This document shows, piece by piece, positions 1-7,975 of a stretch of DNA of 50,212 nt. Position numbers and translations under genes: made by a program. The stretch covers positions 1 to 50,212 of the forward strand of contig DWXK01000087.1 in NCBI GenBank assembly GCA_019119205.1, given 5' to 3'. How positions within the stretch are numbered: the first letter of the stretch is position 1; every line of letters begins with the position of its first letter. The DNA comes from Candidatus Mediterraneibacter intestinavium. GTDB taxonomy: Bacteria; Bacillota; Clostridia; Lachnospirales; Lachnospiraceae. Under the pieces are notes generated by a model, which was not told the DNA's origin, did not search any database, and saw nothing but the letters and a program-made list of their open reading frames with translations.

Positions 1-456
1 CTTCCAGATTATAAGATAAACCTGCTGGATGCGGGCAATGTAGAGGATGTCAGCCGGTTTCATACAGATTTACAACAGGTGTTCGGCATGTTAAAATACA
101 GAGGAGAGAAAGAAAAACTGCAGAGATATATGCAGGAGAACAGGGACTATTTCGGGCAGGTCGATGTGGAGACATATCAGGCACTGGGAGCGTTCCTGCA
201 CTCAGAAAATAGATTAAAAGAGATTGTGGATCCCGAGAAGGAGGAACAGATCGATATGTGTAAGGCATTGGATGATATTTATGCGGATGGGGTAAAAGAT
301 GGAGAGAAAAGGGGAGAAAATGCGGGAAGGATAAAAGAAAAACTTTCTATCATTACAAAGATGATAAAGGAAGGGATGCCGGTTTCGGTCATTAAGACCT
401 GTACAGAGGCGACGGACCAGGAGATAGAGCAGGCTAGGAGCAGCATTGAAGTATGA
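1..456 (+). CDS. Rpn-family nuclease/transposase-like protein, C-terminal part (cut by window edge)
   Basis: The reading frame is open from base 1 and ends with TGA at 454-456, so the gene starts outside the window. The visible 151 residues match the C-terminal region of the complete copy at 709-1722 almost residue for residue: a conserved NYKINL-like segment, then FGMLKY, QRYMQENRDYFGQ and DMCKALDDIYADG. The N-terminal PD-(D/E)xK nuclease domain of the Rpn (transposase_31) family is not visible here. Between DDIYADG and the closing MIKEGM block lies a Lys/Glu/Gly-rich linker that is longer than in the other two copies. Rpn proteins are known to promote RecA-independent recombination in E. 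coli; the role here is inferred only from family membership. Confidence 0.8.
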   Translation, partial: LPDYKINLLDAGNVEDVSRFHTDLQQVFGMLKYRGEKEKLQRYMQENRDYFGQVDVETYQALGAFLHSENRLKEIVDPEKEEQIDMCKALDDIYADGVKDGEKRGENAGRIKEKLSIITKMIKEGMPVSVIKTCTEATDQEIEQARSSIEV

Positions 457-541
457 TGAGCGGCCTGTAAAAAGAAGCGTTCAGCTTTAGTGTTACAAAT
501 AGAAATGAGAAATTGCATTTAGTTTTTACAAAAAAGTAATA

Positions 542-589
542 CATCAAAATCCCAGACGAATAGGAGCTCTATATCAATTCAAAGTCCGG
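542..589 (+). promoter_or_regulatory. Conserved leader block upstream of the Rpn gene
   Basis: Two 12-base blocks, CATCAAAATCCC at 542-553 and TTCAAAGTCCGG at 578-589, recur with almost the same spacing (36 versus 35 bases) at 21584-21595 and 21619-21630 ahead of the deleted third Rpn copy. The spacer is less conserved. In the third copy, CCGGAC and GTCCGG could pair as a short hairpin; here the pairing is weaker. The block is probably part of the original 5' region of the Rpn family in this genome. No function is proven. Confidence 0.45.
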
Positions 590-708
590 AAAGGAAAGCT
601 GTCGTAAGCAGATGGCGCATATCTCGATTTTCATGGCGTTTCAGCCGGAGATACCAAATTTTGATGAAGAAGTTTAAAGAATAGTGGATCACAAAGGAGG
701 AGCTGCCT

Positions 709-1722
709 ATGGGAAGAGCAGACATTGCGGTAAAGAACTGGCTGGGCGACAGAGAAAGGTTCGCGGATCTGTTCAATGGGACTATATTCGGAGGTAAACA
801 GATCATACTTCCGGAAGAACTGGAGGATATGGACCGTGAGACGGATATCATCATCACAGACAAAGAACAGAAGGAACGCGGAGTCCAGCGTTTTCGAGAT
901 CTGGTGAAATTGTGGAATCGGGACATCTTTCTTGTGGTGCTAGCGTGTGAAATACAGGATAAAAAACACTATGCGATGCCAGTAAGGAACATGCTGCAGG
1001 ACAGCCTTTCGTATATGGATCAGATCAGAGGACTCTGGAGGAGACGCAGATCAGGAAAAGTTCAGGACCAGAGTGCAGAAGATAGTGCAAAAGAAGCTGG
1101 ATATAAGGGACTGCAGCGGCTCAGTGCAGAAGAATATCTGTCGCGTTTTAGAAAGGATGACAGGATTTCTCCGGTGATCACCCTGGTTTTTTACTATGAT
1201 GTAAAAAAATGGGACGGGGCAGCAGATCTTTATGATATGTTTGGTCTTGACAAGCTGCCTGCAAAAGAGAAAACAGCGGTGGAAAGTTTTATACCAAACT
1301 ATAAGATCAATCTGATCGATGCAGGAAATATTGACGATATAACCCGGTTTCATACAGATTTACAACAGGTGTTCGGCATGTTAAAATACAGGGAAGAAAA
1401 AGAAAAACTGCAGAGATATATGCAGGAGAACAGGGACTATTTCGGGCAGGTCGATGTGGAGACGTATCAGGCACTGGGCGCGTTTCTGCATTCGGAGAAG
1501 AAATTAAAAGAAATTGTGGAGCACGGAGAGGAGGAGCAGATCGATATGTGTAAGGCATTGGATGATATTTATGCGGATGGGGAGAAAGCTGGAAGAAGTC
1601 AGGAAAAACTTATTATTATCACGAGGATGATAAAAGAAGGTATGTCTGCTTCAGTTATCAGGAAATGTACAGAGGCGACGGACCAGGAGATAGAGCAGGC
1701 GAGAGACCAGCTGACGAAGTAA
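709..1722 (+). CDS. Rpn-family recombination-promoting nuclease / putative transposase
   Basis: 337 residues. Start chosen at the ATG preceded by AAAGGAGG about eight bases upstream. The N-terminal half carries the PD-(D/E)xK-like signature of the family: an acidic RETDIII stretch near residue 45 and a CEIQ (ExQ) motif near residue 82, followed by HYAMPVRNMLQDSLSY. The C-terminal 140 residues are nearly identical to the partial gene at 1-456 and to the remnant at 21584-22104. The family moves DNA in an IS-like manner and acts as a nuclease in E. coli (RpnA); whether this copy is active cannot be told. No terminal inverted repeats bound the gene. It ends 12 bases before a bidirectional terminator shared with the convergent operon. 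Confidence 0.85.
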   Translation: MGRADIAVKNWLGDRERFADLFNGTIFGGKQIILPEELEDMDRETDIIITDKEQKERGVQRFRDLVKLWNRDIFLVVLACEIQDKKHYAMPVRNMLQDSLSYMDQIRGLWRRRRSGKVQDQSAEDSAKEAGYKGLQRLSAEEYLSRFRKDDRISPVITLVFYYDVKKWDGAADLYDMFGLDKLPAKEKTAVESFIPNYKINLIDAGNIDDITRFHTDLQQVFGMLKYREEKEKLQRYMQENRDYFGQVDVETYQALGAFLHSEKKLKEIVEHGEEEQIDMCKALDDIYADGEKAGRSQEKLIIITRMIKEGMSASVIRKCTEATDQEIEQARDQLTK

Positions 1723-1734
1723 TAGTAAAAGAGT

Positions 1735-1769
1735 AAAAAAACAGGAGGAACACAGCCTCCTGTTTTTTT
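1735..1769. terminator. Bidirectional intrinsic terminator
   Basis: Stem ACAGGAGG (1741-1748) pairs with CCTCCTGT (1756-1763) around a 7-base loop. An A-run (1735-1740) and a T-run (1763-1769) flank it, so it can stop both the Rpn transcript and the convergent catabolic operon. Confidence 0.85.
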
Positions 1770-1780
1770 AATGAAGTGTT

Positions 1781-2584
1781 TTATCTGGGAATCCCCATGA
1801 TCTCCCGTGCCTCCTCCGGCGTCGCAGTCTCAAAATCCATGGCACGGATCAGCGCGGCAAGTTTCTCCACAAGCTGATGATTATACTGCGCGTTCTCCTG
1901 CGGGCTTAAGTAGTGGCTGTCCTCGAAACCGATGCGGACGATGGAAGCGCCCATCGCGATGGCGGCCGCCAGGAAGTTCCAGTTGTCGCGCCCGAAGTGG
2001 GTGACGCCCCATTTTGTGCCTTCCGGGACAAAGGAACGGAAGGCTGCGAGACTTTCGATGGTCGGCTGCATCCCGCCTTTGTGTCCGAACACCAGGTTAA
2101 AGAGGATCGGATTACGGTAAGGTACTTCTGTGGTGGTGGACATGATATTGTGGATCATGCCAATATCAAAAACTTCGATCTCCGGGATGATACCCCGGTC
2201 GTATACCTGCTGCGCGCAGTAGCGGATGTCATCAAAGGAATTGATGTAGACTGCCTCGCCCAGGTTGGTTGTGCCGCCGTTCAGGGAAGCGCTCTCGGTG
2301 GGCTTGTAGTCCAGGGGGAAGCAGCGCTCCTCGATGGTGAGGTCGGATACGCCTCCTGTGGAAGCCTGTACGACTACATCTGTTTTCGCGAGGATCTTAT
2401 CAAAACATTCGGACATATAGGAAATGTCCGGTGTTAGGGAGCCTTCAGGGCGGCGGCAGTGGAGATGGCACATTGCGGCGCCAAGTTCCACACTTTTTGC
2501 GACGTCTTCTGCCAGAGTGTCTGCATCCACGGGCGTGCCGGCTTCAACGGGCGCCAGCGAGATGATCACTTTTTTCTTATCCAT
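1781..2584 (-). CDS. Beta-keto acid cleavage enzyme (BKACE/DUF849 family, Kce-like)
   Basis: 267 residues. The ATG at 2584 is chosen over an in-frame upstream start because AGGAGG sits just before it and the protein then begins MDKKKVIISLAPVEAG, as expected for the family. BKACE enzymes are zinc-dependent TIM-barrel proteins that cleave a beta-keto acid using acetyl-CoA, giving an acetoacetyl product and a new acyl-CoA. Candidate zinc ligands are the HxH pair (H40, H42) and E221 in RIGFED. The GGTTNLGE segment near residue 103 is typical. It is the last gene of a leftward run after the DUF1537 kinase, so a role in sugar-acid breakdown is likely, but the substrate is not readable from sequence. 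Related 3-keto-5-aminohexanoate cleavage enzymes share this fold; no lysine-fermentation genes are near. Confidence 0.85.
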   Translation of the reverse strand: MDKKKVIISLAPVEAGTPVDADTLAEDVAKSVELGAAMCHLHCRRPEGSLTPDISYMSECFDKILAKTDVVVQASTGGVSDLTIEERCFPLDYKPTESASLNGGTTNLGEAVYINSFDDIRYCAQQVYDRGIIPEIEVFDIGMIHNIMSTTTEVPYRNPILFNLVFGHKGGMQPTIESLAAFRSFVPEGTKWGVTHFGRDNWNFLAAAIAMGASIVRIGFEDSHYLSPQENAQYNHQLVEKLAALIRAMDFETATPEEAREIMGIPR

Positions 2585-2678
2585 TATAAAACCTCCTGTA
2601 TATGTAAACATGATGATCCGGATAAAACGGAAATTATAAGCCATGGGAGACTGCATTTCAAAGAAAACAGTCCCTGTC

Positions 2679-4106
2679 CTATCGGATCAGTTCTTCTGCG
2701 ATCTCTCTTAATGTTTCCGGTGCGCCTACATTTCCGGGGAAGATGATATAAGGCATTCCGGGAAACGTACTCTCCCCGCCGGTGAGCCACACGGGGATAC
2801 CGGCTTTTACCTGACCGAGTACAAGCGCTTTTTTGACGTGGAGCCCGATCGTTCCCACATCGCTGGATGTGATCCCGCCCTTGGCGAGGATAAAGGATGG
2901 CCTCACCGGCAGCAGGGAGACGATAGATGTCAGCGCCTCCGAGATCCGGACGGAAAGGGAAAGGAGTTCTTCTTCGCTGAACCCTTCCGGCGCAAGAAGT
3001 TCACGGCTGGTGTAGATCAGGACCGTGGTGCCGGAGGAGATGAGTTTCTCTGTCTCTGCGAGGATGCGCTTTGTCTCTTCCTCGAGACCTCCATCCTCAA
3101 AATAAGTGTTCACACGGAATTCGAGAGGCTCCAGCGGGAGATGGGCGTCCATCAGTTCCCGGAACTGCTGCGTTGTCTTTTTGACATGGGATCCGATGAT
3201 GATAAGCCCGCCGCTGCGGGATCCGTCGGGGCGGAGGTCCTGCCTCGTAAGGAGCGGTTTGTCGGAGATGCCTCCGATCACCTTGGGGAGGGCCGCCGCG
3301 CAGCGTGCAAGGTAATGGTGCCCTGCTTTCATGGCGCGGGCCCAGGCTGCCGCGAAGACTTTCAGGTCGGTGTAGCAGACCGCGTTTACGATGATCCGTG
3401 CGAAATGCTCCGCCTCAGTGAGTTTCCGGGTGATCCCGTCGATATCCATGGCGCGGAGTTCTTCGATGGAGATACAGATGCAGTCCTCTTTTTTGTGAGC
3501 GCCTCCGGTCTTTTCCTCGATATATGCTGTCAGGTCGGAGGAAGAAAAGGAGAAGGTCTTATCTTTTGCGAATTCTGTCTCACCGGCAGGGACCAGCAGA
3601 TCTCCTTCACGGACATAATGGATATTGTTCACGGTGAACCGTCCGCCTTCCGGGAAGAAGGGGCAGAATATCTCTGCGTCAAAGGAATAGGGAACAAGTC
3701 CTTCCAGTGTCGCTTTTAACACTTCCGGCTCCAGAGGATAATGCCCTCTTAAGGTACTGTCGCCGCGGGAGAGGAGGAGAAATTCTTTTCCGGTCTCCTG
3801 TGAGGCTTTGTATACATTTTCTGCGATCTCGCGGTGGATCCGTGTTGTATCTGCCTGGGACAGGCTGCGGGAGTTCGTCAGTATGAAGAACATGGGGGAA
3901 GGGTCTGAAAATGCTTCCTTCAGTGTCTCCGGACTCCAGTCTGTATACACATAGATGCCGTGGACGGTCTGGATCCCTGTCGGGTCATCGTCCAGTACGA
4001 CGATCTTTCTGTTAAGATCCGCGAGCTCCTCCGCAAGTAGCCGGGAAGCAGTAATGTCATCCGCGGGGGCGAAAGAGTCGAGGATATTAAGTGGCTGAAT
4101 TTCCAT
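2679..4106 (-). CDS. Four-carbon acid sugar kinase family protein (DUF1537, OtnK/DtnK-like)
   Basis: 475 residues, the normal length of the family. The N-terminal substrate domain carries DDDPTG at residues 39-44 and SRGDSTLRGHYPLE near 114-127; the C-terminal nucleotide-binding domain carries KGGITSSD and TGGES near residues 405 and 440. Members phosphorylate C4 sugar acids (threonate, erythronate and their 3-oxo forms) and, in apionate catabolism, 3-oxo-isoapionate (OiaK). The gene lies 24 bases downstream of a GntR regulator and upstream of a beta-keto acid cleavage enzyme, so it probably acts in the breakdown of an acidic sugar released by this locus. None of the usual partners (PdxA2, RuBisCO-like decarboxylase, aldolase) is in the window, so the exact substrate stays open. 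Confidence 0.85.
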   Translation of the reverse strand: MEIQPLNILDSFAPADDITASRLLAEELADLNRKIVVLDDDPTGIQTVHGIYVYTDWSPETLKEAFSDPSPMFFILTNSRSLSQADTTRIHREIAENVYKASQETGKEFLLLSRGDSTLRGHYPLEPEVLKATLEGLVPYSFDAEIFCPFFPEGGRFTVNNIHYVREGDLLVPAGETEFAKDKTFSFSSSDLTAYIEEKTGGAHKKEDCICISIEELRAMDIDGITRKLTEAEHFARIIVNAVCYTDLKVFAAAWARAMKAGHHYLARCAAALPKVIGGISDKPLLTRQDLRPDGSRSGGLIIIGSHVKKTTQQFRELMDAHLPLEPLEFRVNTYFEDGGLEEETKRILAETEKLISSGTTVLIYTSRELLAPEGFSEEELLSLSVRISEALTSIVSLLPVRPSFILAKGGITSSDVGTIGLHVKKALVLGQVKAGIPVWLTGGESTFPGMPYIIFPGNVGAPETLREIAEELIR

Positions 4107-4130
4107 GGTTCATCCTTTCTCCGGAACAGA

Positions 4131-4850
4131 TCAGATGACCTGGTTCCAGAACTGGTAATGGTTTGTCAAAGTAGTTTCGATCTCATCAAACTGTTTTTCT
4201 CTGATCAGAGTGATGATCTTTTCATGAAGGTCGATAAATGTATTCTTTTCGTCCTGATCCAGGATCATCTGAAGTGCATGGTCCCTGGAAGGACGTGTGA
4301 TACGGTCCACATAGGAATAGATGCTGTAGAGCATTTCATTTCCGGTGAACCGGGTGATCTCCATATGAAATTGGACGTCAGCGTCGAAGATGGCGTCCAT
4401 ATCAGGCCGGGGAGCGAAGACCAGAGTCCTCAGGTGTTCGAGAAGATCCGATAAGGACTGGAGCTGGTCTTCGGTCACAGTGTACATGACAGAATGGAGG
4501 ATGCCGATGTCCAGGACCTTGCGGAGAAGGACCACATCTTCGGAAAAGCTGCCTTGGAGGAGGATACCGTAGAGCATCGGATCGAGCATCTTCTGGGAAT
4601 ATCTGTCGTTGATGAAGGTGCCTTCCGCGCGTTTGATGTAAACGATGCCGTAGGCGCACAGGATCTTGATGGCCTCCCGGACAGAATTGCGTCCTACCTG
4701 GAAAGCCTGACAAAGTTCCGGCTCAGTCGGGAGTTTGTCTCCGGGTTTCAGATCCCCGGAGATGATCTTGTCCGTGATCTGTTTTACGATCCTGTCCACT
4801 ACATTCTCTGTTGCCAGGGGCTGAGAAAATACGTTGCTTTTTTCTGCCAT
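4131..4850 (-). CDS. GntR/FadR-family transcriptional regulator
   Basis: 239 residues. A winged helix-turn-helix covers about residues 14-82, with the hallmark GDLKPGDKLPTEPEL, followed by VGRNSVREAIKIL and a wing ending RAEGTFI. An alpha-helical FCD ligand-binding domain fills the rest. FCD regulators usually bind a small acid or sugar acid, which suits the neighbouring acid-sugar kinase and keto-acid cleavage enzyme. Start ATG at 4850 has GGAGAG upstream. It is a candidate for binding the repeated motif in the divergent region at 7606-7975, but that is inference. Confidence 0.88.
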   Translation of the reverse strand: MAEKSNVFSQPLATENVVDRIVKQITDKIISGDLKPGDKLPTEPELCQAFQVGRNSVREAIKILCAYGIVYIKRAEGTFINDRYSQKMLDPMLYGILLQGSFSEDVVLLRKVLDIGILHSVMYTVTEDQLQSLSDLLEHLRTLVFAPRPDMDAIFDADVQFHMEITRFTGNEMLYSIYSYVDRITRPSRDHALQMILDQDEKNTFIDLHEKIITLIREKQFDEIETTLTNHYQFWNQVI

Positions 4851-4884
4851 GCTGTTCTCTCCTTTATTGAATAAAATGATACAA

Positions 4885-4958
4885 GCGTCAAAAGGTCATG
4901 CAGACTGTGCTTGCGCAGGCAGGCATGACTTTGGGACTCGCAAAATGCCTTTTGACGC
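4885..4958. repeat. Nested inverted repeat between GH127 and GntR genes
   Basis: Outer arms GCGTCAAAAG (4885-4894) and CTTTTGACGC (4949-4958) are perfect complements. Directly inside them on the left, GTCATGC (4895-4901) pairs with GCATGAC (4923-4929). There is no long T-run, so this is not a plain terminator. It could be an mRNA-processing or partial-termination hairpin that lowers expression of the regulator and enzymes relative to GH127, or a DNA operator. Confidence 0.55.
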
Positions 4959-4978
4959 CTTCATTATAGAATACTGTT

Positions 4979-6934
4979 CTACCTCAGAGCGACCGGCAGC
5001 CAGATCTTCATCTCACCGAATCCACGGTTGTCCCATGCAAAATAAGGGATCATCCGGATCTTTGTCGGCGCAAGCCCTTTATAGGAAAGCGTCTGATACA
5101 GAGCGTCCGGATCGTAGCACTCTTCATGGCGTACAGCCCATGCATTTCCTTCCAGGGCCATCATATCCCTGCCCTCGATCTGCATCGGCACGGGAGTGAA
5201 TGACTCGGCGGGGTTCAGCAGGATGTCGTTCAGGGTGTCCAGGCTGCTGTCCGGGTTCTCTATGCAGTATACAAGCGGTCCGCGCTCTACGGCTGCCTGG
5301 CAGGTGTTCTCCTCCACCAGTGCATGGGAGACCGTGTACCGGGACGGCATGTCAAGGTACAGTTCCACAACGGCATGGTCACCGGAGACGGTGACAGTCT
5401 GATAAGAGCCTGCGTGTTCTTTTGTGAGTTCAAGTTTCGTGTCTCCGCAGAGGATATGTCCTTTTTCTGCCCATCCGGGGATACGGAGCCTGAGCTGGAA
5501 ATCGCCGCCGCGGATGTCGGAGAAAGTGAAACGGATCGTCCCGTCATACGGGTAGGCCGTTTCCTGCTCTACGTTGAAGGAAGTCCCGCAGGGAAGCTGC
5601 ACGGACGCTGTGTTTGCCCCGTACATGCCGGTCCAGAGCGCATCTTTAGATACAGTATAAGCGTATTCGCTGGATTCCGCAATGGTGCGGGCCAGGTTGG
5701 GCGGGCAGCAGTAACTCAGGATATATTCGCTCCTGGTCAGCGGCCAGATCAGTTCATAGGGCAGTTCTTTGGCGCGGCGCAGCATGTTTTCATAGAAGTA
5801 CTTTTTCCCGTCCAGGCTGACAGCAGCCAGGTTGACGTTAAGCATGGTGCGCTCGATCAGGTCAAAGTATTCTGCTTTGGGCTCCAGCTGGAACATGCGG
5901 TATGCCCAGAGGACAGATCCCACAGAGGCGCAGGTCTCGTTGTACGCCGTGATGTTGGGGAGCTGATAGTCATAACCGTATGCCTGGTGGACAAGCTGGT
6001 GGACGAAAAACTGTCCGTAGGGTGAGGCACCGTTATAGAGCGCCCCGCATCCGCCTGTGATATAGATCTTCTGATGGATCAGGTTGTCCCAGACACTGTG
6101 GAGGACTTTGAGATATTCCTCATCCCCTGTCTCAAGGCAGAGATCCGCGATGCCCGCGTACAGATAGTTGGCGCGCACGGCGTGTCCGATGATCTTCCGG
6201 TGTTCTTTCACCGGGATACGGTCCTGGTTGTCGTCCAGCCCGTCTTTTACTGAATCGCGGAGACGGATCGCGAGCTGTGCCAGGTCGAGGTATTTCTTTT
6301 CCCCTGTGGTGCGGTACATTTCCATAAGCCCCATGTAGTGGGATGGGCATACGGCAGTCTGGACGTTGCCGGTGCGGGCGCTCTCCTGATACAGGTTATC
6401 CAGATATCCGGCTGCCTTTTTGGCGATGTCCAGGAAATTATCCTTCCCGGTGAGACGTTTGTGAAGGCATGCCGCGGTGAACATGTGCCCGAAATTATAA
6501 ACCTCGAAGTCGTTGATATCTCCCAGGCGGGAGATGCCGTTGTTTTCCCGCTCGCCGATGATCTGTTTTGTAGAGATGTAGCCGTCGTCTAACTGGGCGC
6601 GTCCGATCAGGTCGATGTACTCGTCCAGCTTGTCCAGGAGCGTCTGGTCACCGCTTGAGGATGCGCTGTATACAGCGGACTCCATCCATTTATAGAAGTC
6701 TCCGTCACCGAATACGGTCCCGTCGAAGGAGCCTTCCGCTTCTCCCGCGCAGATACGGAAATTTTCAAGGACATGGCTGATGTCCTTTGCCTCGAACATC
6801 TGCTGGAGATGGGGAACCGTATTTTTTGTGTTGGATTCCTCTGCGTCCGCCCAGAAGCCCTTTGTCCAGCGGGCAGAACCGCAGGGGAGCGGAGAGACTT
6901 TTGCGTAAGGCGAGTTGTGTGTGTCGGTCAGCAT
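4979..6934 (-). CDS. GH127 beta-L-arabinofuranosidase (DUF1680)
   Basis: 651 residues, close to characterised HypBA1 (about 658). The zinc-thiolate active site is visible: E333 and C335 in YNETCAS, then C409 and C410 in YCCPPN, of which the first acts as nucleophile in the family. GH127 removes beta-L-arabinofuranosyl residues from hydroxyproline-linked arabinans and pectic side chains. No signal peptide is present, so it works in the cytoplasm on imported oligosaccharides. The start codon shares one base with the stop of the upstream racemase gene (TGATG), implying coupled translation. Confidence 0.9.
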   Translation of the reverse strand: MLTDTHNSPYAKVSPLPCGSARWTKGFWADAEESNTKNTVPHLQQMFEAKDISHVLENFRICAGEAEGSFDGTVFGDGDFYKWMESAVYSASSSGDQTLLDKLDEYIDLIGRAQLDDGYISTKQIIGERENNGISRLGDINDFEVYNFGHMFTAACLHKRLTGKDNFLDIAKKAAGYLDNLYQESARTGNVQTAVCPSHYMGLMEMYRTTGEKKYLDLAQLAIRLRDSVKDGLDDNQDRIPVKEHRKIIGHAVRANYLYAGIADLCLETGDEEYLKVLHSVWDNLIHQKIYITGGCGALYNGASPYGQFFVHQLVHQAYGYDYQLPNITAYNETCASVGSVLWAYRMFQLEPKAEYFDLIERTMLNVNLAAVSLDGKKYFYENMLRRAKELPYELIWPLTRSEYILSYCCPPNLARTIAESSEYAYTVSKDALWTGMYGANTASVQLPCGTSFNVEQETAYPYDGTIRFTFSDIRGGDFQLRLRIPGWAEKGHILCGDTKLELTKEHAGSYQTVTVSGDHAVVELYLDMPSRYTVSHALVEENTCQAAVERGPLVYCIENPDSSLDTLNDILLNPAESFTPVPMQIEGRDMMALEGNAWAVRHEECYDPDALYQTLSYKGLAPTKIRMIPYFAWDNRGFGEMKIWLPVALR

Positions 6935-7605
6935 CAGAGCACCCCCTTTGCTTTCAGTGCATCTTTGAGGGCAGCCGCGCCGTATCTCGGGCTGGAGACA
7001 ACGGGAACGCCGATCTTCTCTTCCAGATATTCCTCACAGTATGCCATGGAACCCTGGCAGAGAAGGAGGATGTCGATCTGATCTTTGATCTGTTCTGCAT
7101 TATTTAAAAGAAGGGCGCGGAACTGGTCCTGATCCAGGCCGAAAGCGCCGTCTACAAGGCTGTCAACGATCGTGATCTCGCGGTTCATCTCACGAGCGAC
7201 GCGCTTTACTGTGTTTTTGGTGGGTTCCAGTGTGGTGGGCAGCGTAGCCATCACGCCGATCCGTTTTCCGCGGCGCACGGCATCGCGGCACATCTCCTCG
7301 TCGATGCGGACAATCGGAACGCCGATGTAGCGGGCAGCATCCTGTGCGCAGTCTGCGACTTCGCCTACGGAAGAGCAGATGTTGAGGACCGCGTCTGCGC
7401 CGTCCTGTGCAGCCTGCATGAACATGGAGATCAGCCTTGCCGCAGGGGCGGTGGTCACATATCCGTGTTCGCGGATCTCAGAGAGGATCGAGGGATCCTC
7501 ATAATGAAGAAGTTCTGCATCGCTGCCGAGCTGGGCACGCACTTCCTTATTAACGAGTTCGATCAGTTCGGGGGTGGTGCTGGTGTAAACTAATCCGATT
7601 TTCAT
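6934..7605 (-). CDS. Aspartate/glutamate (hydantoin) racemase-family protein
   Basis: 223 residues. It has the two-domain Asp/Glu racemase pattern with paired catalytic cysteines: C77 in NICSSVGE and C183 in LLCQGSMAY. The family covers amino-acid racemases, hydantoin racemase, arylmalonate decarboxylase and some isomerases acting on sugar acids. As the first gene of the leftward transcript with GH127, an acid-sugar kinase and a keto-acid cleavage enzyme, it more likely epimerises or decarboxylates a sugar-derived acid than an amino acid. That is inference from context. Confidence 0.8.
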   Translation of the reverse strand: MKIGLVYTSTTPELIELVNKEVRAQLGSDAELLHYEDPSILSEIREHGYVTTAPAARLISMFMQAAQDGADAVLNICSSVGEVADCAQDAARYIGVPIVRIDEEMCRDAVRRGKRIGVMATLPTTLEPTKNTVKRVAREMNREITIVDSLVDGAFGLDQDQFRALLLNNAEQIKDQIDILLLCQGSMAYCEEYLEEKIGVPVVSSPRYGAAALKDALKAKGVL

Positions 7606-7709
7606 GGTAGTTTTCCTCCTGTGATAATGAGATTCTGTTTTGTGGATCAGGGATCTGCATTTTCTTTAATAGAAGAAAGAGGCAGAAACCTGAAAACAAA
7701 CTACATACT

Positions 7710-7724
7710 ACGTAGGATGTTTAA
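7710..7724 (+). promoter_or_regulatory. Operator-like repeat, copy 1
   Basis: ACGTAGGATGTTTAA, identical to the copy at 7887-7901. The 5' side overlaps a perfect palindrome CTACGTAG at 7708-7715. It lies about 105 bases upstream of the racemase start, on the side of the leftward promoter. Confidence 0.55.
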
Positions 7725-7745
7725 AATATAATCTATCATTACATA

Positions 7746-7774
7746 TTGACAAAGATTTGTAAATACAGTAATTT
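7746..7774 (+). promoter_or_regulatory. Promoter for the binding-protein operon
   Basis: TTGACA (7746-7751), a 17-base spacer and TAATTT (7769-7774). Predicted start near 7781, giving a leader of about 195 nt that carries the second operator copy. The -35 is a perfect consensus; the -10 is moderate. Confidence 0.6.
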
Positions 7775-7882
7775 TAGATAAACTTCCCGGTAGAAAATTG
7801 TAAAACATGCATAAAAGGTCAGGTTTTTTGTGATGACATGATAAAAAACTGAACAAAATATAAAAAATTCCACACTGGAAAA

Positions 7883-7901
7883 TTAAACGTAGGATGTTTA
7901 A
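7883..7901 (+). promoter_or_regulatory. Operator-like repeat, copy 2 (inverted repeat)
   Basis: Perfect inverted repeat TTAAAC-N7-GTTTAA that includes the same ACGTAGGATGTTTAA motif as 7710-7724. It lies 75 bases upstream of the lipoprotein start and downstream of the predicted transcription start, a typical repressor position. Candidate binders are the GntR regulator (4131-4850) or the YesN-like regulator (20404-21495). Confidence 0.6.
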
Positions 7902-7975
7902 GATGTAAGCAAGAAGTGATTCCCGGGAAAATCACACAAGAGCAAATGAAAGAAAAGCATTAGGGAGGAAAACCG

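Larger units (their letters stand above)
7606..7975. promoter_or_regulatory. Divergent promoter region of the plant-glycan locus
   Basis: This 370-base AT-rich gap separates the leftward enzyme genes from the rightward importer/hydrolase operon. It holds no credible ORF. It contains a plus-strand sigma-A-type promoter and two copies of a 15-base motif, described separately, 177 bases apart. The distance would allow looping between sites. Confidence 0.7.

Noticed and set aside
1-1722. Insertion-sequence boundaries around the Rpn genes
   Set aside because: Looked for terminal inverted repeats and target-site duplications around 457-708 and 1723-1780. None seen; only the shared leader blocks.
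2838-3719. 293-codon ORF on the plus strand
   Set aside because: Antisense to the DUF1537 kinase, which has all family motifs. No start signals.
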